A stretch of DNA of 64,000 nt from Valencia hispanica (lineage: Eukaryota; Chordata; Actinopteri; Cyprinodontiformes; Valenciidae): NCBI GenBank assembly GCA_963556495.2, contig OY747710.1, positions 38,209,000 through 38,272,999 of the forward strand, written 5' to 3'. The notes under the pieces are model-generated. The model had not been told where the DNA came from. It saw nothing but the letters and a program-made list of their open reading frames with translations, and did not search any database. Within the stretch, counting starts at the first letter, position 1, and each line of letters begins with the position of its first letter. Positions 24,701 to 35,269 of the stretch are shown in pieces. The translations under genes and the position numbers were made by a program.

Positions 24701-26942
24701 ATACCTCATTGCTTTTGGAGACAAATAAGTTCCTCGACAGTTTACAGGGTGGTTCACAACAATAATAGGTGACTACAGATTAAATATAGCCATTATGTTT
24801 GGTTTATTTAAATTTGTGGGTTGTGGTTGTGTAGTTCTCAGTTTGCATTGTTTGGTTTGTTTTGTCATTGTTTTCTTCCCCTCTCTATGCCGTCCTGCCG
24901 ATGTGGAGGGAGACTGGGATGTTTTCTTGTAGTTTTTTTGTTCCCCTTCCTCTCTTGTATCAACTCACCCTCTCCCTCTTAACTTTTTTCTACCTCTCTT
25001 CATCTTCTTTTTTTCCCCCTTTATTTTCCATCTCTGTGTCCTTAATATCAGAAAAATACCCCACAGCAATTTCTAATAAAGGTTTCTTACACATATATCA
25101 AGTGGAGGTCTATAGCAAAAGTCGTAATGCTCCTGTGATAGTAAATCTGCTGGACTTCTACTTGGTACTCTGACACCAATTCTGAGTGCCAGACTGCAAG
25201 ACAGGACACGTTTATAAGACAGAAAAACAAACAAAACAAAAACATTAGACTAGTGATAAAAGTTCTCGAAGACAAATGATAGGACCGGTTGCAGGAAGTT
25301 TACAACAAGCAGTAACTTTACACCAAATGCATAAAAAACGTGTAGGAGCAGGCTTTTATTATTTCACCAAGATTAAATAGCAGATAAATTAAAGACAAAA
25401 AAGCTGCCAGCTCAGACTCAGGTAGATGTTATAGCTGAGAGCCAGAGGTTCAATCCCACAATGGCTTTAAGAAAACTCAAACCGACTCCAGGAAAAAGAC
25501 GTGGTAGGTTTTAAAAATGAACTAAAGCGTGTTTTAAAAAGAGATAAATTCTGCAGTCATTTTTTAATTGTTTTGTTATGCATTTTTCGGTTGCAATGTT
25601 GATGTAAATGTTATTGATTGTATCAGTCTTAAATATGTGTGTATGTTTTTTTTTTCTCCTGCACGAGAAAGGAGAAAAAAAAACCTCTAGGGACGGACAT
25701 TGCAAATGAGCCTCGGCTATAAATATTGGAGTGCGTTACAGGTTCAATGTACATACTTGTCCCTATCAAAAAACAATAAATAAATAAATAAAAACTGATT
25801 GACAAACCAACAATGGCCAAAAGCTAAAGATCCCAATAAATGTACCATCTTTGCAGAAACAAATAGATATATAAATACACCATCACTGAAAATCTCATGA
25901 TATCGATTATTACAAGATTTAGTAATGGTAACCTAAGCCCAAGAAGGCATCTGTAAACACCAGAATCCCCACACATGTGTGTGTCTATGAGCAAGCTGGT
26001 GCATATAAGGTTTCTCCATACGAGTGTTCAATAGCTGGTGTGAGGACTCATCGATCCGCCTCCCAGAAATCGACGCAGACATGAAGGAGAGCGGAGCCAT
26101 AGACATCCAAAGGACCCCCAAAGCACAGGAGTCCCAGCTGGATCAACTCAGGGCTGACCGCACCCCCTAAGCCCGGCAGGCCAGGCCACGGTGTAATGTG
26201 CTGTAGAACATATATATATATATATCACGATGATATGATACGATGTGGAGTCTACGAGAAATGTGATTCACCTTTATTCCTGACAGGAGACCAAAGTTCC
26301 GAGTAGCACAGATGAGTTGTAAACTCTGAGGGCACCAGGCAGGAATTTTTTTTCTGTAATCCTGATAGTCAGACCCATAAAATACCCTGATCATCTGTTT
26401 ATAGTACCATTCTCATCACGCCTGGGCCATCCGAACCAAAACGTCCTGCAGACTAGACATAATCAGCTCTTGTTTTGTTTGGGGCGACTGTGGCTCAGGA
26501 GTGAGGAGTTTATCTTGTAACCAGAGGGTTGCCAGTTCAAGCCCCCATTCCGTCCGTCTCAGTCGTTGTGTCTTGGGGCAAGACACTTCACCCCTCAGCC
26601 TACTGGTGGTGGTCAGAGGGTCTGGTGGCACCAGTGCTCAGTGTGCCCCAGGGCAGCTGTAGCTACTAAGTAACTTGCCATCACCAGTGTGTGAATGTCT
26701 GAATCTAGTGTGAAGTACTTTGGGGTCCTCAAGGACTAAATAAAGCGCTATACAAGTACAGGCCATTTACCATTTTCTTTGCTTTCTCTGACCTTCAGAC
26801 TCGTGATGCCAACAGAAGAGGTGAGAGGGAGAAAGCAAAACGGAGCAGCAGATATGCCCGGATATATAACCACACAGCACTGGGAGCTGGGATCACATTA
26901 TATGCCATCATTATCATATCTACTGTGATTTTGTTCTTATAA
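12702..26942 (+). CDS. CD225/dispanin protein, PRRT1/SynDIG-like, copy A
   Basis: Three coding exons, all phase 0: 12702-12836, 15117-15635 and 26799-26942, giving 265 residues. Residues 1-45 start MDYNKP and hold SPPPYQD, a PPxY motif of the kind bound by WW-domain proteins such as Nedd4 ligases. Residues 46-190 are a long low-complexity region rich in Gln, Pro, Phe and Gly with repeats of NQQPFRQSFQ. Residues 191-218 (DYLGYSIFTLLCCFLP...) are the first CD225 hydrophobic segment, with Cys pairs that are palmitoylated in relatives. Exon 3 has the conserved loop TRDANRRGE and a second membrane segment ending ISTVILFL. The family sits in endosomal or plasma membranes; PRRT1/SynDIG4 associates with AMPA receptors and IFITMs restrict viruses. 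The exact subfamily here is inferred. The ATG is set by homology with copy B. Confidence 0.85.
12837..15116 (+). other. Intron 1 of dispanin copy A
   Basis: GTAATC donor and TTTTTTTCAG acceptor. AT-rich; includes a T tract at 12963-12982 and a small AT palindrome near 14275-14310. No other exon seen. Confidence 0.7.
15171..15450 (+). repeat. In-frame coding tandem repeat in copy A exon 2
   Basis: Two linked repeat types, both multiples of three. The first has CCTTATGGGGGGCC modules of about 24 bp (QPYGGPFQ-type). The second has 36-bp units at 15264-15299, 15324-15359 and 15360-15395, encoding QHPNQQPFRQSF, with a 24-bp short unit at 15300-15323 and decaying copies after 15396. The units are near-identical, pointing to recent expansion by slippage or unequal exchange. 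Confidence 0.95.
15636..16721 (+). other. Intron 2 of dispanin copy A, left part
   Basis: Starts at a GTAAGT donor. No exon or clear repeat recognised before the LTR element at 16722. Confidence 0.6.
16723..16900 (-). repeat. Partial 3' LTR (R/U5 portion)
   Basis: Same 178 bases as 23855-24032. Unlike the right copy, it does not continue into U3: after 16900 the sequence is unrelated. Confidence 0.75.
17840..18220 (+). repeat. LINE 3' end remnant
   Basis: CCCTCTGGGATCAATAAAGT followed by TTTGAATTGAATT at 17851-17882 is the same tail as the LINE ending near 62436. The stretch 17980-18210 resembles 34960-35180 (GCTGTTATTTGC..., TTTGAGTATGCCACT...), an older 3' UTR copy of a related LINE. Confidence 0.55.
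18690..18770 (+). repeat. Short dispersed repeat fragment
   Basis: CACTTTATTTATATAGCACG and GTGCTGTACAGAA are widespread retroposon 3' tail motifs in fish genomes. Confidence 0.45.
18771..22590. other. LTR-element interior, no reading frame recognised
   Basis: Mostly AT-rich DNA between the two LTR copies with no conserved protein motif on either strand. It includes a CpG-richer patch at about 19140-19320 (see findings). Insertions of other repeats here cannot be separated by eye. Confidence 0.4.
22600..23833 (-). other. Putative leader/gag-side region of the LTR element
   Basis: GC-richer DNA directly downstream (- strand) of the primer-binding site, including proline/glycine-rich open frames at 22600-22827 and 23659-23850. 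A good splice donor (CTG|GTAAGA) lies near 23682 on the - strand, as in retroviral leaders. No matrix, capsid or zinc-knuckle motif was recognised. Confidence 0.3.
23834..23851 (-). other. Candidate tRNA primer-binding site
   Basis: The - strand reads TGGCCCCCAACGCAGCCT two bases after the LTR end. It is similar but not identical to lysine-tRNA-type sites that begin TGGCGCCCAACG. Confidence 0.5.
23854..24297 (-). repeat. Full 5' LTR, 444 bp
   Basis: On the - strand it runs from TGTGGTGG to CATTACA. A TATA-like GATATAAGAC (about 24097-24106) and a downstream ATTAAATA (about 23920-23928) could be promoter and polyadenylation signals. Confidence 0.65.
24298..26480. other. Intron 2 of copy A, right part; nothing recognised
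   Basis: No exon supported. Contains a (TA)n stretch at about 26210-26225, pyrimidine-rich DNA near 24930-25030 and A-rich tracts. Confidence 0.5.
26481..26774 (+). mobile_element. tRNA-derived SINE
   Basis: The head has an A-box-like TGGCTCAGGAGT (26491-26502) and a B-box-like AGTTCAAGCC (26534-26543). The body contains GGGGCAAGACACTTCACCCC, and the tail TAAATAAAGCGCTATACAAG ends in GGCCATTTACCAT. This is a widespread fish SINE type. It ends 24 bp before exon 3 of dispanin copy A. Confidence 0.85.
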
Positions 26943-27437
26943 CTCTGACAATAGGAAGACATTTGACCATGTGCCATAAAAACCATTGGCTGAAAACTTC
27001 AAATCATCTGGCTGACTAAAAGTTTTCACACTTATTGCTTTAATAAGTTTGTCTGAATGTGTTTCTACTTTCAGTCTCCACAGTCAATCACAATCTTTTT
27101 TCTTTGTTATCAGAATTATAGTTATGATTTTGTATCATTATTATTTCAGCCAAAGTGGCATTCATTAAAAACCTTTTGCGACTTTATTTGAGCATAATGT
27201 ACACTTGAATATGTTAAACATGTTTCTTCATAAAATGCAAATCCTATACAATTTGATATGATCTGCTAAGTTCTGTGTAAATCCTTATCAATACATACTG
27301 TTGATAGTAAGTATGATCAATGACTTTTATTAAGTAATGTTAATGAAGATGTTTTCTTCTCTCCGTGTTATCTTCACGTACTCTATTTTATGTCTTTCAT
27401 CCATAAAAGATTAAATGTTTGGAATGTATGGAAACAA

Positions 27438-27443
27438 AATAAA
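27438..27443 (+). promoter_or_regulatory. Candidate poly(A) signal of dispanin copy A
   Basis: AATAAA about 495 nt after the stop codon at 26940-26942. The intervening sequence is AT-rich 3' UTR-like DNA. Confidence 0.5.
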
Positions 27444-27770
27444 TACCCAGCTTATTCCATGTTTGCTTGGCTTGAATCAGTTTGTAAGTTAAAGACCTGG
27501 ACCAGTATGGAAAATTAAAGTGGGAAAAATATGTATTTCCCAACTTTATTCCTTATTTTATCTCATATCTGCTCATCCATCCTTCTCACACTCTCCAGTT
27601 TTTGAAGGTTCCATATTTAGAATCTTACCCAGTGTGGAAACAGATGATATAGGGATCTGAACGAAATCCTTAAAAAGTGTCGGTCTGTGGAGATTCAAGT
27701 CTGGTAAAGTATGGAAATTGTTAGAATTTTACTGTTTGGTGTCAAAGTGTTTACCATTAAAAGAGGTCGT

Positions 27771-27787
27771 GGCTCCCTCTAGTGGAC
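27771..27787 (-). promoter_or_regulatory. CTCF-like motif
   Basis: The - strand reads GTCCACTAGAGGGAGCC, one mismatch from CCASYAGRKGGC. It shares almost all its bases with the site at 9698-9713, so both might also be a shared repeat core. Confidence 0.4.
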
Positions 27788-28850
27788 ACGTTTAAGAGTG
27801 CTCAGCTGATGCGGATGAATCACTAATGAACCAACCAATGTGATTCTGTTGCGTTAAAATACGCTCAAAAAGGATACAATAAATTAAATTGAAATAAAAT
27901 AAGTGGACTGAGTCACTTAGACTGGCGTCTCTGAATATAACCTCATGGTGGCTGTAAAGCAAATGACCTCGGAACAGGCTCTGGCTGTTATTGCTGGATT
28001 ACGGCAAGTTTTGTTTTCCTGTAAATGTGCAGATGTTGCAAGATGCCGCCCACCGACTGGTTCAATCTGCCGCCAGCAAGAATAGACAGGAAAGCACTGG
28101 CGTCAAAATGATAAACTAATCAGCAGACCCAAGCAAGGAGTAAATTATGAAAATTTAATATATATATAAGTCTAGTAAAATCAAAAAAGTAGGATAAAAT
28201 TCAAAATTCATTGGAAAAACTAATGAAAAGGTTACTAACAAAGATGGCCGCACCTGGAAAAAAAAAAAAAAGTTGCTGATATTTGGAGAACAGGTGAGTT
28301 TCCCACAAAACACACATCCTTGTCTTTGACTTCCCTTAATAATAACAATCCTTAAATGTTAAAGTTTTGTACAAACAAAACATAAAAAAACAACCTCTAG
28401 GCTACATCCTGTGTCAATCACTTGGGAGGAGGAAGGGGGGAGGTGAGGCGGCAGAGTTGTTTTCTGGGCCCACTCAATGCGCAGCGACTCTGATGAGACT
28501 GAGTATCCAAACGGAAATCTAAAGCGCTTTCAAAATAAAACCTAATTTCCAAATTCAAACGAGCACAAAATGATTTTGGAGCACTAATCTGATTTCATCT
28601 AAGCAAGCAGGAGCGTCTGACTTCTGGTTTTACTGCTCCATTTATTTTACCCATAAACCCTTAATGCTGCTGTAGCCTATATAGCTTTAAGACAAAGGCT
28701 AACTCTCAGAAATCATGACAATCGGTTCTTTTTAGGGATAGGCTACACAAGTGCTGAAAGTGTTGTGTGATTTTGTTTTGAAAATTCGTCATCGGAAAGG
28801 GTTTTCTTCACCTCGAAGAACTTGATACAGGTTGTAATTACATTTCGTGT

Positions 28851-28873
28851 CCCCCCCCCCCCCCCCCCCCCCC
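28851..28873 (+). repeat. Homopolymer C tract
   Basis: Run of 23 C about 175 bp upstream of the copy B start codon. Confidence 0.95.
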
Positions 28874-29049
28874 TGGTTTTATCATTTACCTCTGGTGCAC
28901 GTTGTGTGAAGGACACTGTTTGCGTGGTTGGAAAAAAAAAAGTGTCCATTAAACTCTTCAGGAAGAAAAAAAAAAGTTTATTCCCCTTGTTTTATTTAAT
29001 TTTTTTTTTTGCTGAAGTGAAGTATCTGGCAGGTGAATTCTGTAATCCC

Positions 29050-32000
29050 ATGGATTTTAACAAATCAGCGAGTGCTCCAGGCTGGGACGATGAGAAGTCC
29101 TCAATGGTTCCGAATCCCCCTCCACCTTACCAAGATTACGCGGGAGGCGCTCAGCCTGGCCAGGCTTACCCACAGCAGGTAACAAAAGAAGCATTTATTA
29201 AACTATTCATCTTTTTTGTAGTTCGTTAAAGAATAGTTTTTAAAGTATTACGGATATGTAATTTAATTTAAATGAGTTTTGTTTTCGTTATTTCTCTAAC
29301 TCCCATTCATTTTTCTCTCCTAATTCCTATTTATTTATTTGTCCTCACTATTTTTTTTTTCTTTTTAAATCTAAAGGTTTTTTTTCTGTTTAGGCAAAAA
29401 AAAAAAAGGATTATAATAAGTGATCCTAAACCTAATCAGCAAACTCGTTTCATCATCACTGAATCTCACCACTATCACGTTTTCATACTGGGACACAATA
29501 ATTAGTTTAAGAAACGTTCCGGACGCAAGACCCACCCTAACCGAAAGTCTTCCGATGCTTATAACTTTGGCTACAAGTCAGGATTTACTCTTGCTTAATC
29601 AAATCGGTTTGTCTGGGAGTGAGAAATGATGGTTTCAATTTCTTTGTAAATTACTGTCCCGATTAACGCCCCCGCCACACAGTGTGTGGCAACAACAGCT
29701 TGGAGCCTGGGTGTGGCCCTTACGCACAGAATGATGATGCTTTGATGTGAATTAAGACGTATGGATAAAATACGTTTTTTAGGCATTTCATCTAGATCTT
29801 TTGCTTTAGAACCACAGCCTCACACAAGTGTCCCCAAGTGCTGGTGTCCTGCAACTTTTTAGACACGTCTCTGTTTCAACACACCTGAATCAAATAATTA
29901 GGTCATCGGCAACCAATCCAAACTGCCTCCTGACGCAACTTAACCATGTGATTCAGGTAGATTGGACCAGGAACACATCTAAAGGTTGCAGGACACCGGT
30001 TCTCGAGGACTTGAGGCAAATTGTTTGCCATAAACACACATTAGACTACAAAGCATAAAGGAGTTATCAGTGGTTCACTCATACATGAGTGTTTTTCTTT
30101 ATGGGGGATAAAGATGGCTGTGCATAATTTTCAGATAGTCTATACCGGCCTCCTAGTAGAGCTGCGCATGCCTCGCCTGACATCTCTCCAGGGTGTACCA
30201 CAGAGACACACAGTACAAAAAAAACCATGCACTCACTCATACCTAAGGGCAACCGAGAGACGGGACCAGGCTCTCGGTTTTTAGACCGAGGGAAGATCCA
30301 GGAGTACCTGGAGAGGACCCACGTGCTCACGGGAAGCAAACTCAACGCAGAACGACACGGGATCTTGTTGCTCCAAGGTGAAGGTTCTAACCACGGTTTC
30401 ACATTGGAAGTAAAGAGAAAATGTTTTCTCTCCTTTTCTGATTCCCCAAACACGTACATTTGTATCCTCCAGTTGCGTCCTTCAGGCTGTGGAACGTCTG
30501 TTAAGCCTGTAAAGAAAATCAAATCAAATTAAATTTCGACTTTTTCATTCTGACCATGAAAAAACAAATTTTAATAAATTGTTTGTATTTCAAAATAAAA
30601 CGTTGGCTTTGGGTTAAATTACTGGTTTCTTTGGTTTGGTTACCCAAGCATTCATTCTCCAATTGCCAGTTTGCAACTCTTTTGTATTCAGACCCTGCCA
30701 TTACATCCCATCCTACTTCCATTTCAAAAGCAAACAATGTTACACCAATATACCTAAACTATTATGTTATCGGTTAATTTTTATCCGTTGAGGGTATGAT
30801 GAGTAACATACAAATAACTTTGAGTCATCCGTTGCCAAAGTGGGAAATGCCCCATTTTGTATGCAAAAAAAGAAAAGGTGCTTCACAAAATTACAAAAGA
30901 CAAAACAGCAAAGAAGCAAAATAGCCAGCCTCATTGATGTCCTTTTAGTTTTAAAAACAAGCACAAATCATCAACCTGTCACCACCTTGCCTTTAATTTG
31001 GTATGAAGAGTTGGTGCTGATCTGTATGTGCTTCTCTTCATTATGGCAAAACCTCTCCACTTTAGTCTCATCTGTCTGAAGAACATCCAGATGTATGTTA
31101 AAGTTGGGACAGACATTTAACTCTTAACGCTATGTTCTTTGATTTACTATGTACTAATATCTTTTTTTCTCACCGTTGAATCAGGGATTTTACATTTTCT
31201 GATGTTAGTACATTACTTCTTAGACCTCATTATCAGCAACATCTCATTAAATGTTTGAAGTATTTCCTTCTCTGTAGATTAGAATGTCCCAGTTAAGTAA
31301 AACCATTATAACCTTCAATTTTTAGTAATATTTGACTGAGTTTTCTATTCGTGCTTCTACATTTTTCTGTCTGTAAAATATACCTCCCAAATTTCATTGG
31401 GGTAAAGAAAATGAAATCAAATTTCGATTTCATCTGATAAGCTTTCTTTGGTTTCTAGTGTTAGCAGAGCAGTTCAGACCTGTTCTGCTGTGCTAATTTT
31501 GCATATTCCATGTTAACTGAAGTGAATTTAAAGGTCACAATTTGCCAACAAATAATATTCCAACAAATATTTAATTTCCTCACTCCTCCCATAAACAACC
31601 AAATGCACACACACATGCCCAACAAAGCCCAGAAGTATAACGCCCAGTTTATAATGCCTCGATATAAAACAGTCCTGAAGTCGCAAATCCTTTTTTTTTC
31701 AGATAGGTTTGATGGATATGTAACTGGGTTTCAGGAAAACTTATTTGTTGTAGGATAATGCAGTTTTAGACTTTGAACTACAGATGGTCAAATTTGATCT
31801 AAATTTAGATTATTAATAGAAATTAATTTTTCTGAATTAAATGTAGAAAATTTTAAAACCAGCTAGTTTATTTAGTGCCATGTCTGACGCTTTGAAACCA
31901 ACACCAGCTGCACTGATGGTGCCGGGCCATAATTTTATTACAGAGTAGCTCCCACTTCCTGACATGCACATAAGCAAGCGAAAACTTGTATTCTATCCAT

Positions 32001-32440
32001 CTCTCGCTTGCTTGTTTTCTATTGGTTTACATTAAAGGGAAAACTCTTCCTTCTGTTTTCTAACCCCTGGGCTGGGCTGGGTGGTGAGCCATATTGCCTA
32101 CATAAGAAAACCCAACATTGGTAATTCCCTAAAACCAAGCACTAAAGAGAAAATCCCCTTATTTTTCTCAGTTGAACATTCCACTTTGATTGGTTTTCAT
32201 GCTTGCTACCTTCAGGGTTATGGACACCCCCAGCAGCATGGTGCTGTGTACAACCAGCAACCGTACTCTATGGGCCAGCAGTACCCAGGGATGCCGGCCC
32301 CCGTCGCAGTCCAGCCCACGGTGTACGTGACTCAAGGCCCTCTGGAAAATCCCGTCAATGACTACCTGGGCTACTCCATCTTCACCATGCTTTGTTGCTG
32401 CCTGCCGCTTGGAATCGCTGCCCTCATCTATTCCATCTCG
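29050..32440 (+). CDS. CD225/dispanin protein, PRRT1/SynDIG-like, copy B (3' exon unseen)
   Basis: Two phase-0 coding exons, 29050-29178 and 32216-32440, give 118 residues. The N-terminus MDFNKS...SSMVPNPPPPYQD aligns with copy A (MDYNKP...PSMIPSPSPPPYQD) and keeps the PPPY motif. Exon 2 opens GYGHPQQHG where copy A has GYGFSQQHG, then a short Tyr/Pro/Gln stretch with PMxVQ-type sequence and no tandem expansion. It ends with the first CD225 segment DYLGYSIFTMLCCCLPLG and ALIYSIS at a GTGAGT donor. Exon 3, which should carry the second membrane segment, was not found in the remaining 31.5 kb. Either the intron is very long (it is full of transposons) or the copy is truncated. Copy B looks closer to the conserved family than copy A. 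Confidence 0.82.
29830..30010. repeat. MITE-like inverted repeat element
   Basis: Arms read GTGTCCTGCAACTTTTTAGA at the left and the complementary ATCTAAAGGTTGCAGGACAC at the right, with inner ACACCTGAATCAA against GATTCAGGT. This is a common non-autonomous DNA-transposon type in teleosts. It lies in intron 1 of copy B. Confidence 0.65.
30226..30390 (+). repeat. Dispersed fish repeat fragment
   Basis: CACTCACTCATACCTAAGGGCAA, GGAGTACCTGGAGAG and ACCCACGTGCTCACGGG match a familiar teleost retroposon module. The open frames here on both strands are incidental. Confidence 0.55.
30391..32215 (+). other. Rest of intron 1 of copy B
   Basis: AT-rich with no supported exon, ending at the CCTTCAG acceptor before 32216. 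Confidence 0.55.
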
Positions 32441-32501
32441 GTGAGTTTCATTCACTTGTATTCATGGCCTACTCTTTGATTTCTTCACCATTAATGCATA
32501 T

Positions 32502-33801
32502 ATGGTACCGTGCAAAAGTTTTAGGCAGGTGTGAACTAATGCTGTAAACAAAGAATGCTTTCAGAATTTTCTTTATTTTTTTATCAATTTACAAAATGCA
32601 AAGTGATCAAACAAAAGAAAAATCTAAATCAAATATATATTAGGTGTTACTACCTTTTGCTTTCAAACCAACATCAATTCTTATAGGTACACTTGCACAA
32701 AGTCAGGGATTTTGTAGGATTACAGTCTGGTGTATGATCAACCAATTATACCAAACAGGTGCAAATGATCATCAATGTCATGCATAGGTTGAAATACAGT
32801 CATTACCTGAAACCGAAACAGCTGTGTAGGAGTCTTTAAACTGGGTGAGGAACAGCCAAACTCTGCTACCAAGGCGAGGTTGCGGAAGATAGTTTCATGT
32901 CTTGGCAAAATTGAGCACAGCAATAAGACACAAAGTAGTTAAACTGCATCAGCAAGGTCTCTCCCAGACAAAGATTTCAAAGCTGACTGGGGTTTCAAGA
33001 TGTGCTGTTCGAGCTTTTTTGAAGAAGCACAAAGAAACTGGCAACGTTGAGGATTGTAGACGCTGGTCGGCCAAATAAACTTAGTGTAGCAGATGAAAGA
33101 CACATCAAGCTTATTACCCTTAGAAGTCGGAAGATGTCCAGCAGTGCCATCAGCTCAGAACTGGTAGAAACTAGTGGGACCCAGGTACACCATCTAGTGT
33201 CCGGAGAAGTCCGCAGGGAACGGTGAAGTATGGTGGAGGTTCCTTGAACATTTGGGGCAGCATTTCTGCCAATGGAGTTGGAGATTTGGTCAGAGTTAAT
33301 GGTGTTCTCAATCCTGAGAAATCCAGGCAGATACTTATCAATTATGCGATACCATCAGGGATGTGCCAAATTTATTCTGTTGCTGGACAACGACCCCAAA
33401 TATACAGCCAAAGTCATTAAGAATTAACTTAAGTGTAAAGAAGAACAAGAAGACCTGGAAGTGATGGTATGGCCCCCACAGAGCCCCGATCTCAATATCC
33501 AGTGTGTCTGGGATTACATGAAAAGACAGAAGGATGTGAGGAAGGCTACATCTACAGAAGATCTGTGGTTAGTTCTCCAAGATGTTTGGAACAACCTACC
33601 AGCCAACTTCCTTTAAAAACGGTGCGCAAGTGTACTTGGAATTGATGCGGTTTTCATTGATTTGATTTAGATTTCTCTTTGGTTTATTCTCTGCATTTTG
33701 TTGATTGATGAAAATAAATGATTAACCCTTCAATTTTTTAAAGCATTCTTTGTTTACTGGACTTTTTTCACACCTGCCTAGAACTTTTGCCCAGTACTGT
33801 T
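32502..33801 (+). mobile_element. Decayed Tc1/mariner-type transposon
   Basis: Terminal inverted repeats: left GTGCAAAAGTTTTAGGCAGG, right (reverse complement) GGGCAAAAGTTCTAGGCAGG. The 1.3-kb interior contains a broken transposase: GGTGAAGTATGGTGGAGGTT-like sequence at about 33220, the ACAACGACCCC-type block at about 33388, and the CCCCACAGAGCCC / CTCAATATC block near 33475-33500. Frameshifts, stops and a deletion around 33200 disable it. It lies just downstream of dispanin copy B exon 2. Confidence 0.85.
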
Positions 33802-34879
33802 TCACCTGAGGAAGAAATGGGTCTCTTCATTATTCCCTGGTTGGATGTTAGTGCAAGCCTGTTCGTGTAAGCTGATGTTTCTGCACTGATAAAATCATTT
33901 TGGCAACAATGGCAGGATTAGGGAAGAATTTGTTTTACCTGAAAGGGTTCTACTTTCTGTGGCATTTTCTACCACTTCTTCCTTGTGTTCATGTAAAGAG
34001 TCAAATTTCTCATAAGCAGGACCAGATGTGTGCACAGCCTGGTCGGAAGTAGATGTAAAGATGGTTTGATGGTTTTTCTCTTTTTTTGTATAGTTTTTTT
34101 CTTGCTATGACTAATTTCACTGCAGCAAAATCAGTTTTCAGTTTAACTGCCAGCTTTAGTGAATTGGATAAAAAAGTGAAATATATAGAAACTAGAAAAG
34201 GACTTCGAGAGCGCAGACCTAATTTTTGAGTAATGTTGCTAACTATCTCAGTCCTCTGTAATGTTCAGCCCTACTGCAGCCAGCAGGCCACATAAGTTTC
34301 TGCTTGGAGCCTCACACTGAAACAGAGCATGGGACTCTCTTCCCGCTGGACTTTTTGGTTGCTTTAAAGTACCAACTGTTGCAGGTATTTAAAATACATG
34401 AAGGTTGTTGGGAATATCTGTGGCACTCTGCAGAATAGTGTGACTCTTAACAGTCATTGACCTCAGGTGGCTTGTGTATCAGTGGTATTTTATGAATCAT
34501 TAACCTAAAGCTAAACATAAACCCGGACACAAAAAAAAAACGTTTTAATCCCAAGCAAGATTTTATAACCTGATTAAACTGACACTCTGTTTAAAGATGG
34601 AAACGCTTAAAATCACTATACTTAACTAAATGTGGCCAGAAAAATAAAAAGCATAATGCAGATTAGGGTGGTAGATAAATATTGTTTTATTTGATCTAAT
34701 TTCTTTCTTTGTTTTTTTTTTTTTTTATAATCCTAAGTAGTCTTATTTATTTTAGTTAGTTATGCTGTTCTCGCAATTATTTAGTTAATTTTGATTAACA
34801 GGCTGACTTTAAGCCTCTTTCCCCTTTATTTATTTTTTCTGATGATTTGGCATTCCTTTGCTTTATTTCGTTTTTTTTT
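33802..34879. other. No gene recognised
   Basis: AT-rich spacer; probably intron 2 of dispanin copy B if its last exon lies beyond. No exon with the expected TRxAN...LNxxALG pattern was seen. Confidence 0.45.
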
Positions 34880-35200
34880 ATCATTTAGCAGCTGTTAGAC
34901 TCTATAACCATCGCTGCTCCCAACAAACCCAGTAATGTTTACACCCCTGCTGTAATTTGCACTGTTTATCTCACTTTAAGTAAAATTTCTGCTGCTGTTA
35001 TTTGCACACCTGTATTTCATAGTTTATATTCTTTAACTTCTTGTAAATAATACGTTTACTTTTTAATGCACAACTACACATGCACATTCTATAAATATAT
35101 ATATTTGAAATGTTACTACTAAGTTGCACAATCAAATCTGAGTATGCCACTTTATTTTTAATAACACCACAGTACTTTCATTTTTGTAATTTTGTCCTTA
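34880..35200 (+). repeat. Old LINE 3' end remnant
   Basis: GCAGCTGTTAGACTCTATAA and ACCCCTGCTGTAATTTGCAC are typical of the 3' end of Rex/CR1-type fish LINEs. The segment 34960-35180 matches 17980-18210 imperfectly. Confidence 0.5.
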
Positions 35201-35269
35201 ATGTACATATATTATTCTTCTGTTTTCTTACTTGTGGAAATCTAAAGGCTTCTATCACTTCCTCAACTA

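Larger units (their letters stand above)
27444..29049. other. Spacer between dispanin copies, with copy B upstream region
   Basis: Contains a CTCF-like motif (27771-27787), a C23 homopolymer (28851-28873) and A-rich tracts. The segment 28430-28540 is relatively GC-rich and could be promoter-proximal, but no core promoter element is clear. Confidence 0.5.

Noticed and set aside
26491..26560. Possible tRNA gene
   Set aside because: A- and B-box-like motifs are present but the sequence is the head of a SINE with a non-tRNA body and tail.
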